From Halodesulfurarchaeum sp. HSR-GB (GTDB taxonomy: Archaea > Halobacteriota > Halobacteria > Halobacteriales > Halobacteriaceae), in the NCBI RefSeq assembly GCF_031432215.1, contig NZ_JAVKGN010000001.1:1665421-1729420 (forward strand): a stretch of DNA of 64,000 nt, written 5' to 3'. Positions 43,776-52,185 of this stretch are shown one piece after another. Every line of letters starts with the position of its first letter. Position 1 is the stretch's first letter. The notes beneath the pieces were generated by a model that saw only the letters and a list, made by a program, of their open reading frames with translations, had not been told where the DNA came from and made no database searches. The position numbers were made by a program, and so were the translations under genes.

Positions 43776-44543
43776 GTGACGAACACGCAGGTCACCCTGA
43801 TTCAGATCGACAATTACGGCCCGTGGACAGTCACCCCTGCACCCCGGCGGGAGACCGACCTCCAGACCCTTCAGTCACGGCTGTTCGCCGACCTCTCCCA
43901 GCAGATCGGGGCCCACGGCGGGTACGCCTTTTTCACCCGATTTGACAACATCATCGCGGTGACCAACGGGATGGACGTCCCGGATCACGCACGCATCCAG
44001 GAGTCGATCGGCAATCGCTATCCGGTCACGATCAGTATGGGGATCGGACTGGGCGAAACGCCGGCCGAAGCGCTCGTCGAGGCGACCACTCGCCTTCAGG
44101 AGCAGGGAAGCGCCCAGGATCAGGACCGGCGTGAAGTCCTGCTGGGAAGCACCCTCAATCCGACCGAGCGTACCGACGAGGACATACAGATCGCGCATTT
44201 CGACGTGATCGACGCGACGGGCAAGTACACCGACCAGCTCGATGCCTTCTCGACGTTCATTCATATCGAGCAGGGCTATGCCACCCTCATGCGCCATCTC
44301 CACGACGAGTACGGCGGCCTGGCCTTCTTCGTCGGCGGCGACAACGTCATCGCGGTCTGTCCGGAACTCGAAACCGCGGCGTACGAGGCCATCATCGAAC
44401 ACGTCGAATCGACGGCCAACGTGACACTCCAGGTCGGGGTCGGCGCCGGATCGACCGCCCACGACGCCGGCATGGCGGCAAAACACGGCCTCGAAGTCTG
44501 TCGCGAACAGGGAACCCGCGTCGAGGGCACACTGGCCGATTGA
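43776..44543 (+). CDS. GTP cyclohydrolase III
   Basis: 255 aa from GTG 43776 (MTNTQVTLIQ). Two related ferredoxin-like halves, YAFFTRFDNIIAV (about 50-62) and LAFFVGGDNVIAV (about 183-195), are the signature of archaeal GTP cyclohydrolase IIa/III (ArfA type). It converts GTP to a formylated pyrimidine for riboflavin and F420 precursors. Single gene. Confidence 0.92.
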   Translation: MTNTQVTLIQIDNYGPWTVTPAPRRETDLQTLQSRLFADLSQQIGAHGGYAFFTRFDNIIAVTNGMDVPDHARIQESIGNRYPVTISMGIGLGETPAEALVEATTRLQEQGSAQDQDRREVLLGSTLNPTERTDEDIQIAHFDVIDATGKYTDQLDAFSTFIHIEQGYATLMRHLHDEYGGLAFFVGGDNVIAVCPELETAAYEAIIEHVESTANVTLQVGVGAGSTAHDAGMAAKHGLEVCREQGTRVEGTLAD

Positions 44544-44590
44544 GTCGGTCGAAACGGCAAGTTAAGGGGCCGTAGCTCCGAGTGGCTCGT

Positions 44591-45814
44591 ATGCCAGCGG
44601 GGCGGCTTCCAGGAACCGAACACGAGGAGCGATCCATTATCCTCCACGTTGATATGGACGCCTTCTACGCCGCCTGCGAGCGACTGCAGAATCCCGAACT
44701 GGAAGGCAAGCCCGTCGTGGTCGGGATGGGTTACGAGCCGGGAGAGACGATTGGCGCCGTTGCAACCGCGAGTTACGAGGCCCGTGAGCACGGCATCGAG
44801 AGCGCCCAGCCGATCTCGAAAGCGCTTGACTTCCTCCCCCGAGCCGCCATGAACCCCGACACGGAGCCGGTCGGATACTACCGCCCGGTCGATCTAGAGT
44901 TCTACGAAGACGTCTCAACGGACGTGAAGGCGATCCTCCACGATCTGGCCGACGCCGTTCGGGAGGTCAGCATCGACGAGGCCTATCTGGACGTGACCGA
45001 TCGAACCGCCTGGGAGGTCGCCGAGGGATTCGGTCGCCACGTCAAACAGCGGATCGCCCGGGAAGTCGGCGTGCCCGCGAGCGTGGGCGTCGCCCCGAAT
45101 ATGAGCGCCGCCAAGATCGCCTCCGATCACGACAAGCCGGACGGGCTCACCGTGGTTCCGCCAGCGGAGTTGCGTGAATTCCTCGATCCGCTCCCGATCG
45201 AGGATCTCCACGGTGTGGGGCCGAAGAGTGCCAGCACGTTTCACGAAATGGGGATCGACACCATCGGCGATCTGGCCGCGGCGGATCTGGAGACGATCAC
45301 CGATCAGTTCGGCGAACGGGGGCGCGAACTTCACCTCCGGGCCCGGGGAATCGACGAACGGGAGGTCGAGGCTCGTGGCCGGCCAAAGAGCCTCTCCCGG
45401 GAGTCCTCGTTCAGCCAGCCAACGGCGGACATCGAGCGGGCACGAACGCGTATCGACGAACTCGCCGGGGCGGTCGCCACCCGTGCCACCGAAAAAGGCG
45501 CGCTTTACCGCACGATCGGGATCAAAGTCATCGAGCCGCCCTACGAGTTGCACACCCGGGAGCGCTCGCTCAGTGGCCCAGTCGACGAACCCCCACTGGT
45601 CTCGGAGACCGCCCAGGCGCTGTTCGACGAGTTCGAGGGAAATACCGTCCGCAAACTCGGCGTTCGCGTGTCGAATTTGAGCTTCGCGGACAACGACCAG
45701 GCCGACCTGGAATCGTGGACGGATCGGACGGACCACGAGTCGGGGGATTCCTCGACCGAAATCCGCGGGCAGGCACGGATCGAATCCTTCGATCGATCTG
45801 AGCCTACTGGATGA
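44591..45814 (+). CDS. dinB: DNA polymerase IV (Y family)
   Basis: 407 aa. Palm motifs [12 protein letters not shown] (with the metal Asp) and [10 protein letters not shown] are complete. The helix-hairpin-helix [20 protein letters not shown] and a little-finger domain (about 270-370) follow. The acidic tail ends past residue 400 without a clear PCNA box. Error-prone translesion synthesis. Start ATG 44591; the frame is open nine bases earlier. Its 3' end overlaps tpiA by 11 bp, convergent. Confidence 0.95.
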   Translation: MPAGRLPGTEHEERSIILHVDMDAFYAACERLQNPELEGKPVVVGMGYEPGETIGAVATASYEAREHGIESAQPISKALDFLPRAAMNPDTEPVGYYRPVDLEFYEDVSTDVKAILHDLADAVREVSIDEAYLDVTDRTAWEVAEGFGRHVKQRIAREVGVPASVGVAPNMSAAKIASDHDKPDGLTVVPPAELREFLDPLPIEDLHGVGPKSASTFHEMGIDTIGDLAAADLETITDQFGERGRELHLRARGIDEREVEARGRPKSLSRESSFSQPTADIERARTRIDELAGAVATRATEKGALYRTIGIKVIEPPYELHTRERSLSGPVDEPPLVSETAQALFDEFEGNTVRKLGVRVSNLSFADNDQADLESWTDRTDHESGDSSTEIRGQARIESFDRSEPTG

Positions 45815-46442
45815 GTTCCTGGAGGGCCGTCGCCGGATCGTCGGCTTTCGCGACGCCACTCGCCAGCAAGACGCCGTCAGCACCCAGGTCTGCGGCCGCC
45901 TCGACGTCCGCTGCCGTGCTGATCCCGGCCCCACAGTACACGTCGATGTCGGGATCGACCGATTCGGCGGCTTCGACGGCGTCGCGGACGATCGCCGGGT
46001 CGGCCTGACTGACCGGCGTCCCGGTCCCGATGAGTTCCGGGGGCTCGATGGCGACCGCGTCCGGGCCGAGCGCGGCCACCGCCGCGATCTGATGGGGGTT
46101 GTTCGCACAGACGACCGTCTCAAGCCCGGCGCGCTCGGCAGCCGCGATCGCACCGTCGATGTCCGCCAGGGAGAGCCGGCGCTCCGAATGGTTGATGAGC
46201 GTCCCGACCGCGCCGTTTCGCGCCAGCCCCTCCGCGAGTGGCTGGCCAGTGTGACTGCCCGATTCGACGGGGCTGGTGTGCTGGGCCCAGGTCTCGGCGC
46301 CGGTGTCGGCGACGGCCGCGAGATCTGCTGTCTGGGGCGCAATGGCGACGTCGGTGTCGCTTTCGGCGTCGACGTCGGCTGCTGCGCTGGCTACCTCGAC
46401 CGGGTCGGCGTCGTAGGCCTTCAGGTTGACGAGGACGAACAT
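45804..46442 (-). CDS. tpiA: Triosephosphate isomerase
   Basis: 212 aa, the short archaeal form, ATG 46442. NLKAY carries the catalytic Lys, LINHSERR the catalytic His, and [11 protein letters not shown] the catalytic Glu with the phosphate loop; a second phosphate loop [10 protein letters not shown] is intact. Interconverts dihydroxyacetone phosphate and glyceraldehyde 3-phosphate. Confidence 0.97.
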   Translation of the reverse strand: MFVLVNLKAYDADPVEVASAAADVDAESDTDVAIAPQTADLAAVADTGAETWAQHTSPVESGSHTGQPLAEGLARNGAVGTLINHSERRLSLADIDGAIAAAERAGLETVVCANNPHQIAAVAALGPDAVAIEPPELIGTGTPVSQADPAIVRDAVEAAESVDPDIDVYCGAGISTAADVEAAADLGADGVLLASGVAKADDPATALQELIQ

Positions 46443-46485
46443 ACCGGCGGAACTGGTTCGACCGCGAAAAAGATTGCTGGTTGGA

Positions 46486-47007
46486 TCAGTCCTTCCGTTC
46501 GACCATGTCACCGAGAGTCAATCCGGAGTCCGCCCCGCCGGAGTCCCAGTCCTCGTCGCTTGCCTCCGCGGCGGCCGTCAGCACAATCCCCAGGTAGCCC
46601 TCGAGTTTCGACTGGACGTCGTCGCTGGGGAGGATGTCACCGTGCTCGATCTTCCGGATCAGGCTCACTTTCTCGTTGATCTCATTGGCGAGTTCCTCCT
46701 GGGTGAGATCCGCGCCCTCGCGGGCCTTCCGGATGCGGGTGTCGTAATCCTCGGCGAGTTCCTCCATCTCGTCGTAGAGGTCCCGACGGCGACCGCCAGA
46801 GCGGCCGGAACTCGTTGATCCGCCCGAACTCGACCCGCTCTTACCCGTCGAGCTGGTCGAGTACTTCGTCGAGGTGCTGCCGGCGTCCTGGGTCGTGACC
46901 TCCGTGCCGAACTCGGCACAGTCAGCACAGACCTGCAACTCGGCGCCCTCGATTTTGACCGTCTTCGGACTCGCGGTCTCGGCGCCGCACATCTCGCACT
47001 GAACCAT
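46486..47007 (-). CDS. mbf1: Multiprotein bridging factor 1 homologue
   Basis: 173 aa. N-terminal zinc ribbon CEMC and CADC (residues 4-33), a Ser/Gly-rich linker (about 45-68) and a cro/C1-type HTH ([24 protein letters not shown]). Archaeal MBF1 links regulators to TBP and acts on ribosomes or stress response. Stand-alone gene upstream of tpiA. Confidence 0.95.
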   Translation of the reverse strand: MVQCEMCGAETASPKTVKIEGAELQVCADCAEFGTEVTTQDAGSTSTKYSTSSTGKSGSSSGGSTSSGRSGGRRRDLYDEMEELAEDYDTRIRKAREGADLTQEELANEINEKVSLIRKIEHGDILPSDDVQSKLEGYLGIVLTAAAEASDEDWDSGGADSGLTLGDMVERKD

Positions 47008-47049
47008 ACCGTGGCTTACTCGCCACCGGCCTTAAAGGATGCGACCCCG

Positions 47050-47649
47050 TCACCGGAGCGCGCGCCACGCGCCGTAGAACCGCTGGATGGCGGTCAAATG
47101 CCCCACCACGGCAAAGAGCCCGAGCAACAGCGCGACGACCGAGTAACCCCCAACAGTTGGCTGGATGGCCGCCAGAACTCCCACGATTCCAACCAGGGCG
47201 AGTCTGTCGGCCCGCCCGAGGAGACCGCCGTATTCGCGTTCGAGCCCCACGGCTTCGATCTGGGTGCCCAGATAGGAGGTGAGCAACACCCCGGTCACCG
47301 CCGCAAATCCCAGCGCGTACTGGCCGATGCCGCCAGCCAGGCCCGCGACGATCACCACGTCGGCGTACCGGTCCAGGACGTGATCGAGGAGGTCACCAGC
47401 CGGGGAGTCTGTCGATAGTTCCCGTGCGAGCGCGCCATCGAGGAGATCAAGCCAGCCGTTGAGCGCGACGAACAGTGCCCCGACGACGTACCAGGCCGGC
47501 CTGGCGAGGAGAAAAGCGAGGCCCGCCGCCACCGCCACGGCGAAGGCGATGGCGCTGATACCGTCGGGGGTGAGCCCCACAGCCTTCGACGTGCGAACGA
47601 ATGGCTCCAGCAGCCGATCCGCGACCGGTCTGAATCGGTCGAGTGTCAT
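47050..47649 (-). CDS. CDP-alcohol phosphatidyltransferase
   Basis: 199 aa with six membrane helices. The active site D-x2-D-G-x2-A-R-x8-G-x3-D-x3-D is complete as DLLDGALARELSTDSPAGDL then LDHVLD. Transfers a CDP-activated lipid to an alcohol in membrane lipid synthesis; likely an archaeal phosphatidylinositol-type or related enzyme. Coupled to the kinase gene (ATGA). Confidence 0.93.
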   Translation of the reverse strand: MTLDRFRPVADRLLEPFVRTSKAVGLTPDGISAIAFAVAVAAGLAFLLARPAWYVVGALFVALNGWLDLLDGALARELSTDSPAGDLLDHVLDRYADVVIVAGLAGGIGQYALGFAAVTGVLLTSYLGTQIEAVGLEREYGGLLGRADRLALVGIVGVLAAIQPTVGGYSVVALLLGLFAVVGHLTAIQRFYGAWRALR

Positions 47650-48152
47650 AGATAGTCCGTGTAATCGACCGTTCCGGCACTCGGTTCGCGGTCGCCCGCG
47701 ATCACTGCCTCGATAGCCCGAGCCGTCTCTTCGGGTGTCTGCTCGGTCGTCTCGATCTCGTAGACGGCGTCCTCGCCGTGGGCGGTGACCGCCTCCGAGA
47801 GAATGACATCAAGCGCTTCGCTTTCCGCGTTCTCCCGGGCCGAGGCCTGGGACTCGCCCCGCTCGCGCAGTCTCTCTTCGACCGTCTTCGGATCACACCG
47901 AAGGACGACGACCCGGTCCGCGTCGAAGTGATGGGCCAGGTGGGACTCGACCAGGAAGTCCGATTTCCCCGCGAGATACTCGTCGATCGCGTCGAAATCA
48001 GCCAGCAGGCTGCCACGGTCGTCGTCCGTGCCTTCGTGAAGGCCTTCGTTCCGAATGACCTCGTTGAGGTGCACGATTTCGAGGTCGGTCTCGACGCGCT
48101 TCGTCGCGGTCGTCTTGCCCGTGCCGGGCGTTCCAGTCACGGCCACCTTCAT
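47646..48152 (-). CDS. AK6/Fap7-type adenylate kinase
   Basis: 168 aa. P-loop GTPGTGKTT (residues 7-15), NMP-binding region, LID-like Arg motif RLRERGES. This is the short archaeal AK6/Fap7 family, a broad-specificity adenylate kinase also involved in small ribosomal subunit maturation. Sits between hisC and the CDP-alcohol transferase with overlaps on both sides. Confidence 0.9.
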   Translation of the reverse strand: MKVAVTGTPGTGKTTATKRVETDLEIVHLNEVIRNEGLHEGTDDDRGSLLADFDAIDEYLAGKSDFLVESHLAHHFDADRVVVLRCDPKTVEERLRERGESQASARENAESEALDVILSEAVTAHGEDAVYEIETTEQTPEETARAIEAVIAGDREPSAGTVDYTDYL

Positions 48153-49219
48153 GTTGTTAGGACCTCGTTAAGCGCCGAGACAGCTTGTTTGGTCTCCGAT
48201 TCGGTTCCGGCGGTGATCCGAACGTACTCGGGCAGGCCGAAACTCGTCAGATCGCGGATGATGATCCCACGCTCGCGAAGTTCGTCCGCGACGGCCGTCC
48301 CGTCCCCGACTTCAACCATAACGAAGTTCCCGTGGCTCTCGTGGACTGGTGCGTCGATCTCCGCGCGCATGTACGCCCGCGCCCACTCGACGGTCTCGAC
48401 CGTTCGGTCGACGTGGCGGTCGTCTTCCAGGGCCGCCAACCCCGCGTGACAGGCGATCGAACTCGCTGCGAAGGGCGTGTTTACCCTGGCGTAGGCCGAG
48501 GCCCACGCCTCCGGAACGATAGCATAGCCGAGTCTGAGTCCTGCGAGCCCGTAGGCCTTCGAGAAGGTTCGCAACACGGCGATGTCCTCACGGTCGGTCA
48601 AAAGGGTGCGTGCGCTCGTTCCGGTCGCGAACTCGCCGTACGCCTCGTCGACCACCAGGAGTGTGTCCTCGTCAGTTCGGTCCGCGATCTCCCGAATGGC
48701 CGCCACCGAGAACCGACTCCCAGTTGGATTGTGTGGGCTCGTCAGGTAGACGATCCGTTCGCCGTCGTAGCCATTCAGTACTGTCTCGGGCGTGAGCGAG
48801 AAGTCCTCGCCGTCGATCTCGTACCGGTTAACTGTCCCGTGGTGAAAGCGGGCGGACATCTCGTAGTAAGCAAAGCCCGGATCGGGAACGAGAACGGCAT
48901 CGCCGGGTTCGAGCATCGCCCGCGCGAGGTAATCGAGGGCCCCGTCACCACCCGGCGACAGCCAGATCTGCGGAGGCTCGACGTCCCACTTCTCGGCCAG
49001 TGCCGCGGTGAGATCGGTGTGGGCTGATTTGGGGTAGTGGTGGACCGCCGGCGCGAGGTCCCGGATCGCCTCGACGGCGGCCGGGCTCGGTCCGTGAGGG
49101 TTCTCGTTCGACGCGAGTTTGACGAGTTCGTCGGGCTCTCTCCCCAGTTCGCGGGCGACTTCCTCGATGCCCTGTCCCGCGACGTACTCGGTGTGATCGG
49201 AGAGATCCCTGGGTTCCAT
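48149..49219 (-). CDS. hisC: Histidinol-phosphate aminotransferase
   Basis: 356 aa from ATG 49219 (MEPRDLSDHT). Fold type I PLP enzyme with ASNENPHGPSP, the DEAY motif (VVDEAYGEF) and the lysine motif RTFSKAYGLAGLRLGY. Transfers the amino group from Glu to imidazole-acetol phosphate in histidine synthesis. Three-gene operon with the kinase and transferase. Confidence 0.95.
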   Translation of the reverse strand: MEPRDLSDHTEYVAGQGIEEVARELGREPDELVKLASNENPHGPSPAAVEAIRDLAPAVHHYPKSAHTDLTAALAEKWDVEPPQIWLSPGGDGALDYLARAMLEPGDAVLVPDPGFAYYEMSARFHHGTVNRYEIDGEDFSLTPETVLNGYDGERIVYLTSPHNPTGSRFSVAAIREIADRTDEDTLLVVDEAYGEFATGTSARTLLTDREDIAVLRTFSKAYGLAGLRLGYAIVPEAWASAYARVNTPFAASSIACHAGLAALEDDRHVDRTVETVEWARAYMRAEIDAPVHESHGNFVMVEVGDGTAVADELRERGIIIRDLTSFGLPEYVRITAGTESETKQAVSALNEVLTT

Positions 49220-49646
49220 GGGCGTTCGAAGTCGGTCCCGACCCTTAAGAGTGCCCACATCGTGGCCACCCGGATTCGGTCACTTCCAGTCGCGGACCGG
49301 GCCCGTAGGCCCGGAACGGAATTCCGGGGCCGACCTCGACATACTATTAGTATGAATTGACGGAAAGCCAGAGTTTAGGCCCTCTATTCCCCGTAAACGC
49401 CGAAATAACTGATCGAAGAAAGATTTATTGTACATCCAATAGTTTGTGTAATCGGGGGTTAACCATGAGGGGAGAGAGCAAGCCACTGGTCACGCGCAAG
49501 GGGAGGTACTGCACTGGGTACGTGCGACGTCCGTCAGACGGTCCGGGGGAATATCCGGCCGCCGCTGGTACGGACTCATCAGGGTTCCATTTATGTCACC
49601 TGGCCGGAACAGAACGAGCGGACTTGGCGGGCCAGGTGATCGGGGC
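49220..49646. other. Intergenic region with promoter of the array-flanking membrane HTH gene
   Basis: Contains a TATA-like GATTTATTG (about 49429-49437) and a 61-codon open frame (49465-49650) whose TGA overlaps the next ATG. Its product is basic and not haloarchaeal-like, so I treat it as a leader rather than a gene. The left part is divergent upstream sequence of hisC, including the palindrome-like TACTATTAGTA (49342-49352). Confidence 0.4.
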
Positions 49647-50246
49647 ATGACCGCGTCCGAAGCGATCGGTAGCGAGCCTGCGGAAGCAAGCCAGTTGAAC
49701 GAGCTCGCGGCGGACCAACCGCCACGGTTGGACGAGATTTTCGGCGTGTTGCAGAACCAGCGCCGGCGGTTGATACTCCGCTTCCTGGACGAGGAGGGAC
49801 CCACGGCCGACATCGGGACGCTGGCCGAACACGTTGCAGCCATCGAGAACGACATCACGCGGGCCGAACTGCGGTCGAAACAGCGCAAGCGGGTGTACAT
49901 TTCGCTGTACCAGAGTCACCTGCCGAAACTCGACTCCGCGGGTGCGGTGGCCTACGATCAGGGGCGGGGGACCGTCGAGACGGGGCCGGAGATCGAGGAG
50001 TTCCTCACGGTTCTCAAGCGCCAGGACTCGGTCGAGCCCGATTCGAAGTACTTCAGAGCGGGGTCCTCGCTCGGGGGATCGATCCTGCTCGCTACCATGC
50101 TCACTGTCGGGTCAGCGCCGTCCATCGTCGACCCACTCACGTTCCGGATTCTGGCAGCCGTCTCGATTCTCGTCGTTTTCGTTCTCATGGGCATCGCCGT
50201 CTTCGGCGTGCCGTCCAACTCGGGGCTGTTCGGGTTGGTGCCCTAG
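49647..50246 (+). CDS. Winged-helix membrane protein (DUF7344-like), 199 aa
   Basis: ATG 49647 (MTASEAIGSE). Residues about 25-110 form the haloarchaeal winged-helix module of the DUF7344 type (PRLDEIFGVLQNQRRRLILR; HLPKLDSAGAVAYDQGRGTV). Two membrane helices follow (about 145-195). It is the only HTH gene beside the SipW-signal array and the only plus-strand coding gene at that end, so it is the best candidate regulator of the array, by position. Confidence 0.8.
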   Translation: MTASEAIGSEPAEASQLNELAADQPPRLDEIFGVLQNQRRRLILRFLDEEGPTADIGTLAEHVAAIENDITRAELRSKQRKRVYISLYQSHLPKLDSAGAVAYDQGRGTVETGPEIEEFLTVLKRQDSVEPDSKYFRAGSSLGGSILLATMLTVGSAPSIVDPLTFRILAAVSILVVFVLMGIAVFGVPSNSGLFGLVP

Positions 50247-50292
50247 TCGCGAGTTGGCGTTGTTTCTGGCAGGGCGAAAATAGTGGACCGAC

Positions 50293-50442
50293 TCACCGAT
50301 CTCTGGTGTCCGTTTCCCAGAGGACTTCGAGTTGCTGTAGGCTTTCCCGTATCTGATACCGTGTCTCTGGCGCCTCGGCTTCTTCGAGTGCCTGCTCGAG
50401 CGAGGACTCGATTTCGTCGAGGGAGCGTGTGGTGCTTGGCAT
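50293..50442 (-). CDS. 49-aa coiled-coil mini-protein
   Basis: ATG 50442 to TGA 50293. The product is one long acidic amphipathic helix (SLDEIESSLEQALEEAEAPE, then IRESLQQLEVLWE) of coiled-coil type. It lies in tandem just downstream of the first array gene. Too short for family assignment. Confidence 0.55.
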   Translation of the reverse strand: MPSTTRSLDEIESSLEQALEEAEAPETRYQIRESLQQLEVLWETDTRDR

Positions 50443-50500
50443 TGGTTTGGGTGGAGGTTTGGATCACCGGGAAACGGTCGGGTCGAAGACCACGACCGGT

Positions 50501-50512
50501 GAACCCGGGTTC
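50501..50512. terminator. Palindrome after array gene A
   Basis: The perfect palindrome GAACCCGGGTTC lies 13 bp past the stop of the gene ending at 50525. It can form only a tight hairpin or act as a protein site; the terminator call is tentative. Confidence 0.35.
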
Positions 50513-50524
50513 GGGCTGGTTCGA

Positions 50525-51889
50525 TTAGTTATTCTGGTCCGAGCTCTCATCCTCACAGCCACACGCCACGCCGCCACAGACCAGCAGCCCGACGGGGTTG
50601 TCCCAGCCGGAGCCACCTGCTTGCGCGTTCTCAACCTCGGCGACGAGCGTGTGTTCGCCGGCAGTAATTTCCTTTTCGAAGGTTTCCAGGGCCTTGAAGC
50701 CCTTGTCCGGGTCGGAACTCGGGCCAGTGATCTCGCCAAGTTCCTCTTCATCGAGGTAGAATGTCGCGGTGTTGTCGGTCGCGGCATCGAACTTGAGCTT
50801 GCAGGGCCCATCGCCGGCTGGGGTCTCCTGCAGATCGACTTCGAAGTCCGTCTCGAAGATGTAGGTCCCCTGCGGATCCTGATCCCCGTTCGCGTCAGTG
50901 TTTCCGTCGTCCGGCGGCGCGATCCAGGCACACTCATCGGACGGCTCGATCCACTCTGCATGAGGCGTCTGGACCATAGCCGTACCAGGCTGTGGGCCAT
51001 CAGTGATCTCCCAGCCACCGTCGCCCGTGTTCAGACCGATGTCACGCGGCGCACAGCCCTGGTTGTGTCGGCACTGCTCGGTGTAAAAGCCCAGGTCGAA
51101 CTCGAGGGTGTCCCCCTGGATGACGTTCCCGACCGTTTCGGGAATCCACCAGCGAACGCCGATACAGTGCTGTTCATCACCCTCGAAGCAGGTGCGGGAG
51201 GCGGCACCGGCCGGAATGTTCCAGCCGTTGAGCCCGTCCCCGCTTAGCACGATCATGCCATCCTCGTACGCGAGTTCCTCCTTCGCCTGCGCGAGCGTGA
51301 CTGGTTCCTCATGGACGCCATCCCCTTCGCCGAGGATCACAGGTTCTCCATCATTGAACTCGTTGTTGCAGTCCGATTCCTTCCAGATTTCGAGGTAGAG
51401 GTTCTCGGCAAGTTCGCCTTCGTCCGGTTCCGGCTCTGGTTCCGGTGTCTCGCCGGGTCCCTGTGCAATGTTCTCCAGAGTCATCCAGAGGTATCCTGGG
51501 TTATCACACAGGTGCAGGCTGAACGTGATCTCACCCTCGTCGCCAGGTTTGACGTCGTCGAGTTCGACAAGGTGCTCTTGGTCGCCAAACACACCCTCGG
51601 GAAGGTCGTTACCGCTCTCAAGGTCGCTACACTCGAAGTTCATCCCTTCACCGTTCCCCTCGGGGTAGGCGTTGACCAGCTCCGTTCCGTTCGGGCCAGT
51701 GTAGGTCTGCCGCCAGTCGACTTTGAGGTCGAGTTCGCCGGCCGTGATCGTGTTACCCTCGAACGTTTCCGTATCACTGAACCAAGCGCTCGTTCCCAGT
51801 CCCGCCCCGGCGGAGGCGGCACCGATGGTACCTAACGCGGCGAGTGTCTTTCGCCGCGAAATCTCGAACGTGTTGTTTTCCTCTGACAT
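50525..51889 (-). CDS. SipW-signal surface protein A with C-terminal jelly-roll-like domain
   Basis: 454 aa from ATG 51889. The signal EISRRKTLAALGTIGAASAG, then LGTSAWFSDTETF, is the SipW-dependent type. Scaffold parts follow: NTITAGELDLKVDW, LDDVKPGDEGEITFSLHLCD, and near the usual C-terminus FDLGFYTEQCRHN. Unlike its paralogues it continues for about 155 residues with a beta-rich domain of carbohydrate-binding or PA14/jelly-roll appearance (GTYIFETDFEVDL, ATFYLDEEELGEI, ending CGGVACGCEDESS). TasA-like surface or matrix subunits are known from this signal type; role here inferred. Confidence 0.85.
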   Translation of the reverse strand: MSEENNTFEISRRKTLAALGTIGAASAGAGLGTSAWFSDTETFEGNTITAGELDLKVDWRQTYTGPNGTELVNAYPEGNGEGMNFECSDLESGNDLPEGVFGDQEHLVELDDVKPGDEGEITFSLHLCDNPGYLWMTLENIAQGPGETPEPEPEPDEGELAENLYLEIWKESDCNNEFNDGEPVILGEGDGVHEEPVTLAQAKEELAYEDGMIVLSGDGLNGWNIPAGAASRTCFEGDEQHCIGVRWWIPETVGNVIQGDTLEFDLGFYTEQCRHNQGCAPRDIGLNTGDGGWEITDGPQPGTAMVQTPHAEWIEPSDECAWIAPPDDGNTDANGDQDPQGTYIFETDFEVDLQETPAGDGPCKLKFDAATDNTATFYLDEEELGEITGPSSDPDKGFKALETFEKEITAGEHTLVAEVENAQAGGSGWDNPVGLLVCGGVACGCEDESSDQNN

Positions 51890-51920
51890 GGTTTGCATCA
51901 CCCGGGCGGTGTTCCACCCC

Positions 51921-51938
51921 AGGTGTCCACTCACACCT
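51921..51938 (-). promoter_or_regulatory. Leader hairpin of array gene A
   Basis: AGGTGT-GAGTGG-ACACCT (minus strand) has a perfect 6-bp stem located 32 bp ahead of the ATG. Related stems occur before genes C and D, suggesting a shared 5' UTR structure. Confidence 0.45.
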
Positions 51939-51952
51939 ACAGCGTGGGAGTC

Positions 51953-51962
51953 CTTTGCAAAG
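51953..51962. promoter_or_regulatory. Array box A (CTTTGCAAAG)
   Basis: Perfect 10-bp palindrome 64 bp upstream of the ATG of gene A, followed on the distal side by GTTATTC-type repeats (minus-strand CGTTATTCTCCGTTATTCGG). Copies at the same spacing precede four other array genes. A shared operator or unusual TATA/BRE element. Confidence 0.7.
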
Positions 51963-52151
51963 TGCCGAATAACGGAGAATAACGTGCCAGTAGCCAGGTT
52001 TTGAGGAGCGATAACGGTTTTTGAGGGGTGGATAATGAGGAAAATTAGAAAACAACGGCGAGATTTGACGTGACCGGTTTGGGTAGGGGATGGGTGGGTT
52101 CGATCACGTCCGTACCGTTGTAGTCAACCGCCCGGAAGGGAACGGGTTCGA

Positions 52152-52177
52152 AAACCACGCTGGGGACAGCGTGGTTT
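52152..52177 (-). terminator. Stem-loop after array gene B
   Basis: AAACCACGCT-GTCCCC-AGCGTGGTTT on the transcript strand, a perfect 10-bp stem beginning nine bases past the stop. A transcript-end or mRNA-stabilising hairpin; a similar CCACGC/GCGTGG stem follows gene C, and a decayed one follows gene D. Confidence 0.65.
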
Positions 52178-52185
52178 CGGGTCGA

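Noticed and set aside
44915-46342. 475-aa minus-strand open frame
   Set aside because: Antisense to dinB and runs into tpiA in another frame; both real genes have intact active sites.
49465-49650. 61-codon frame ending in an ATGA overlap with the array-flanking membrane HTH gene
   Set aside because: Basic, low-complexity product without recognisable motif; treated as leader sequence.
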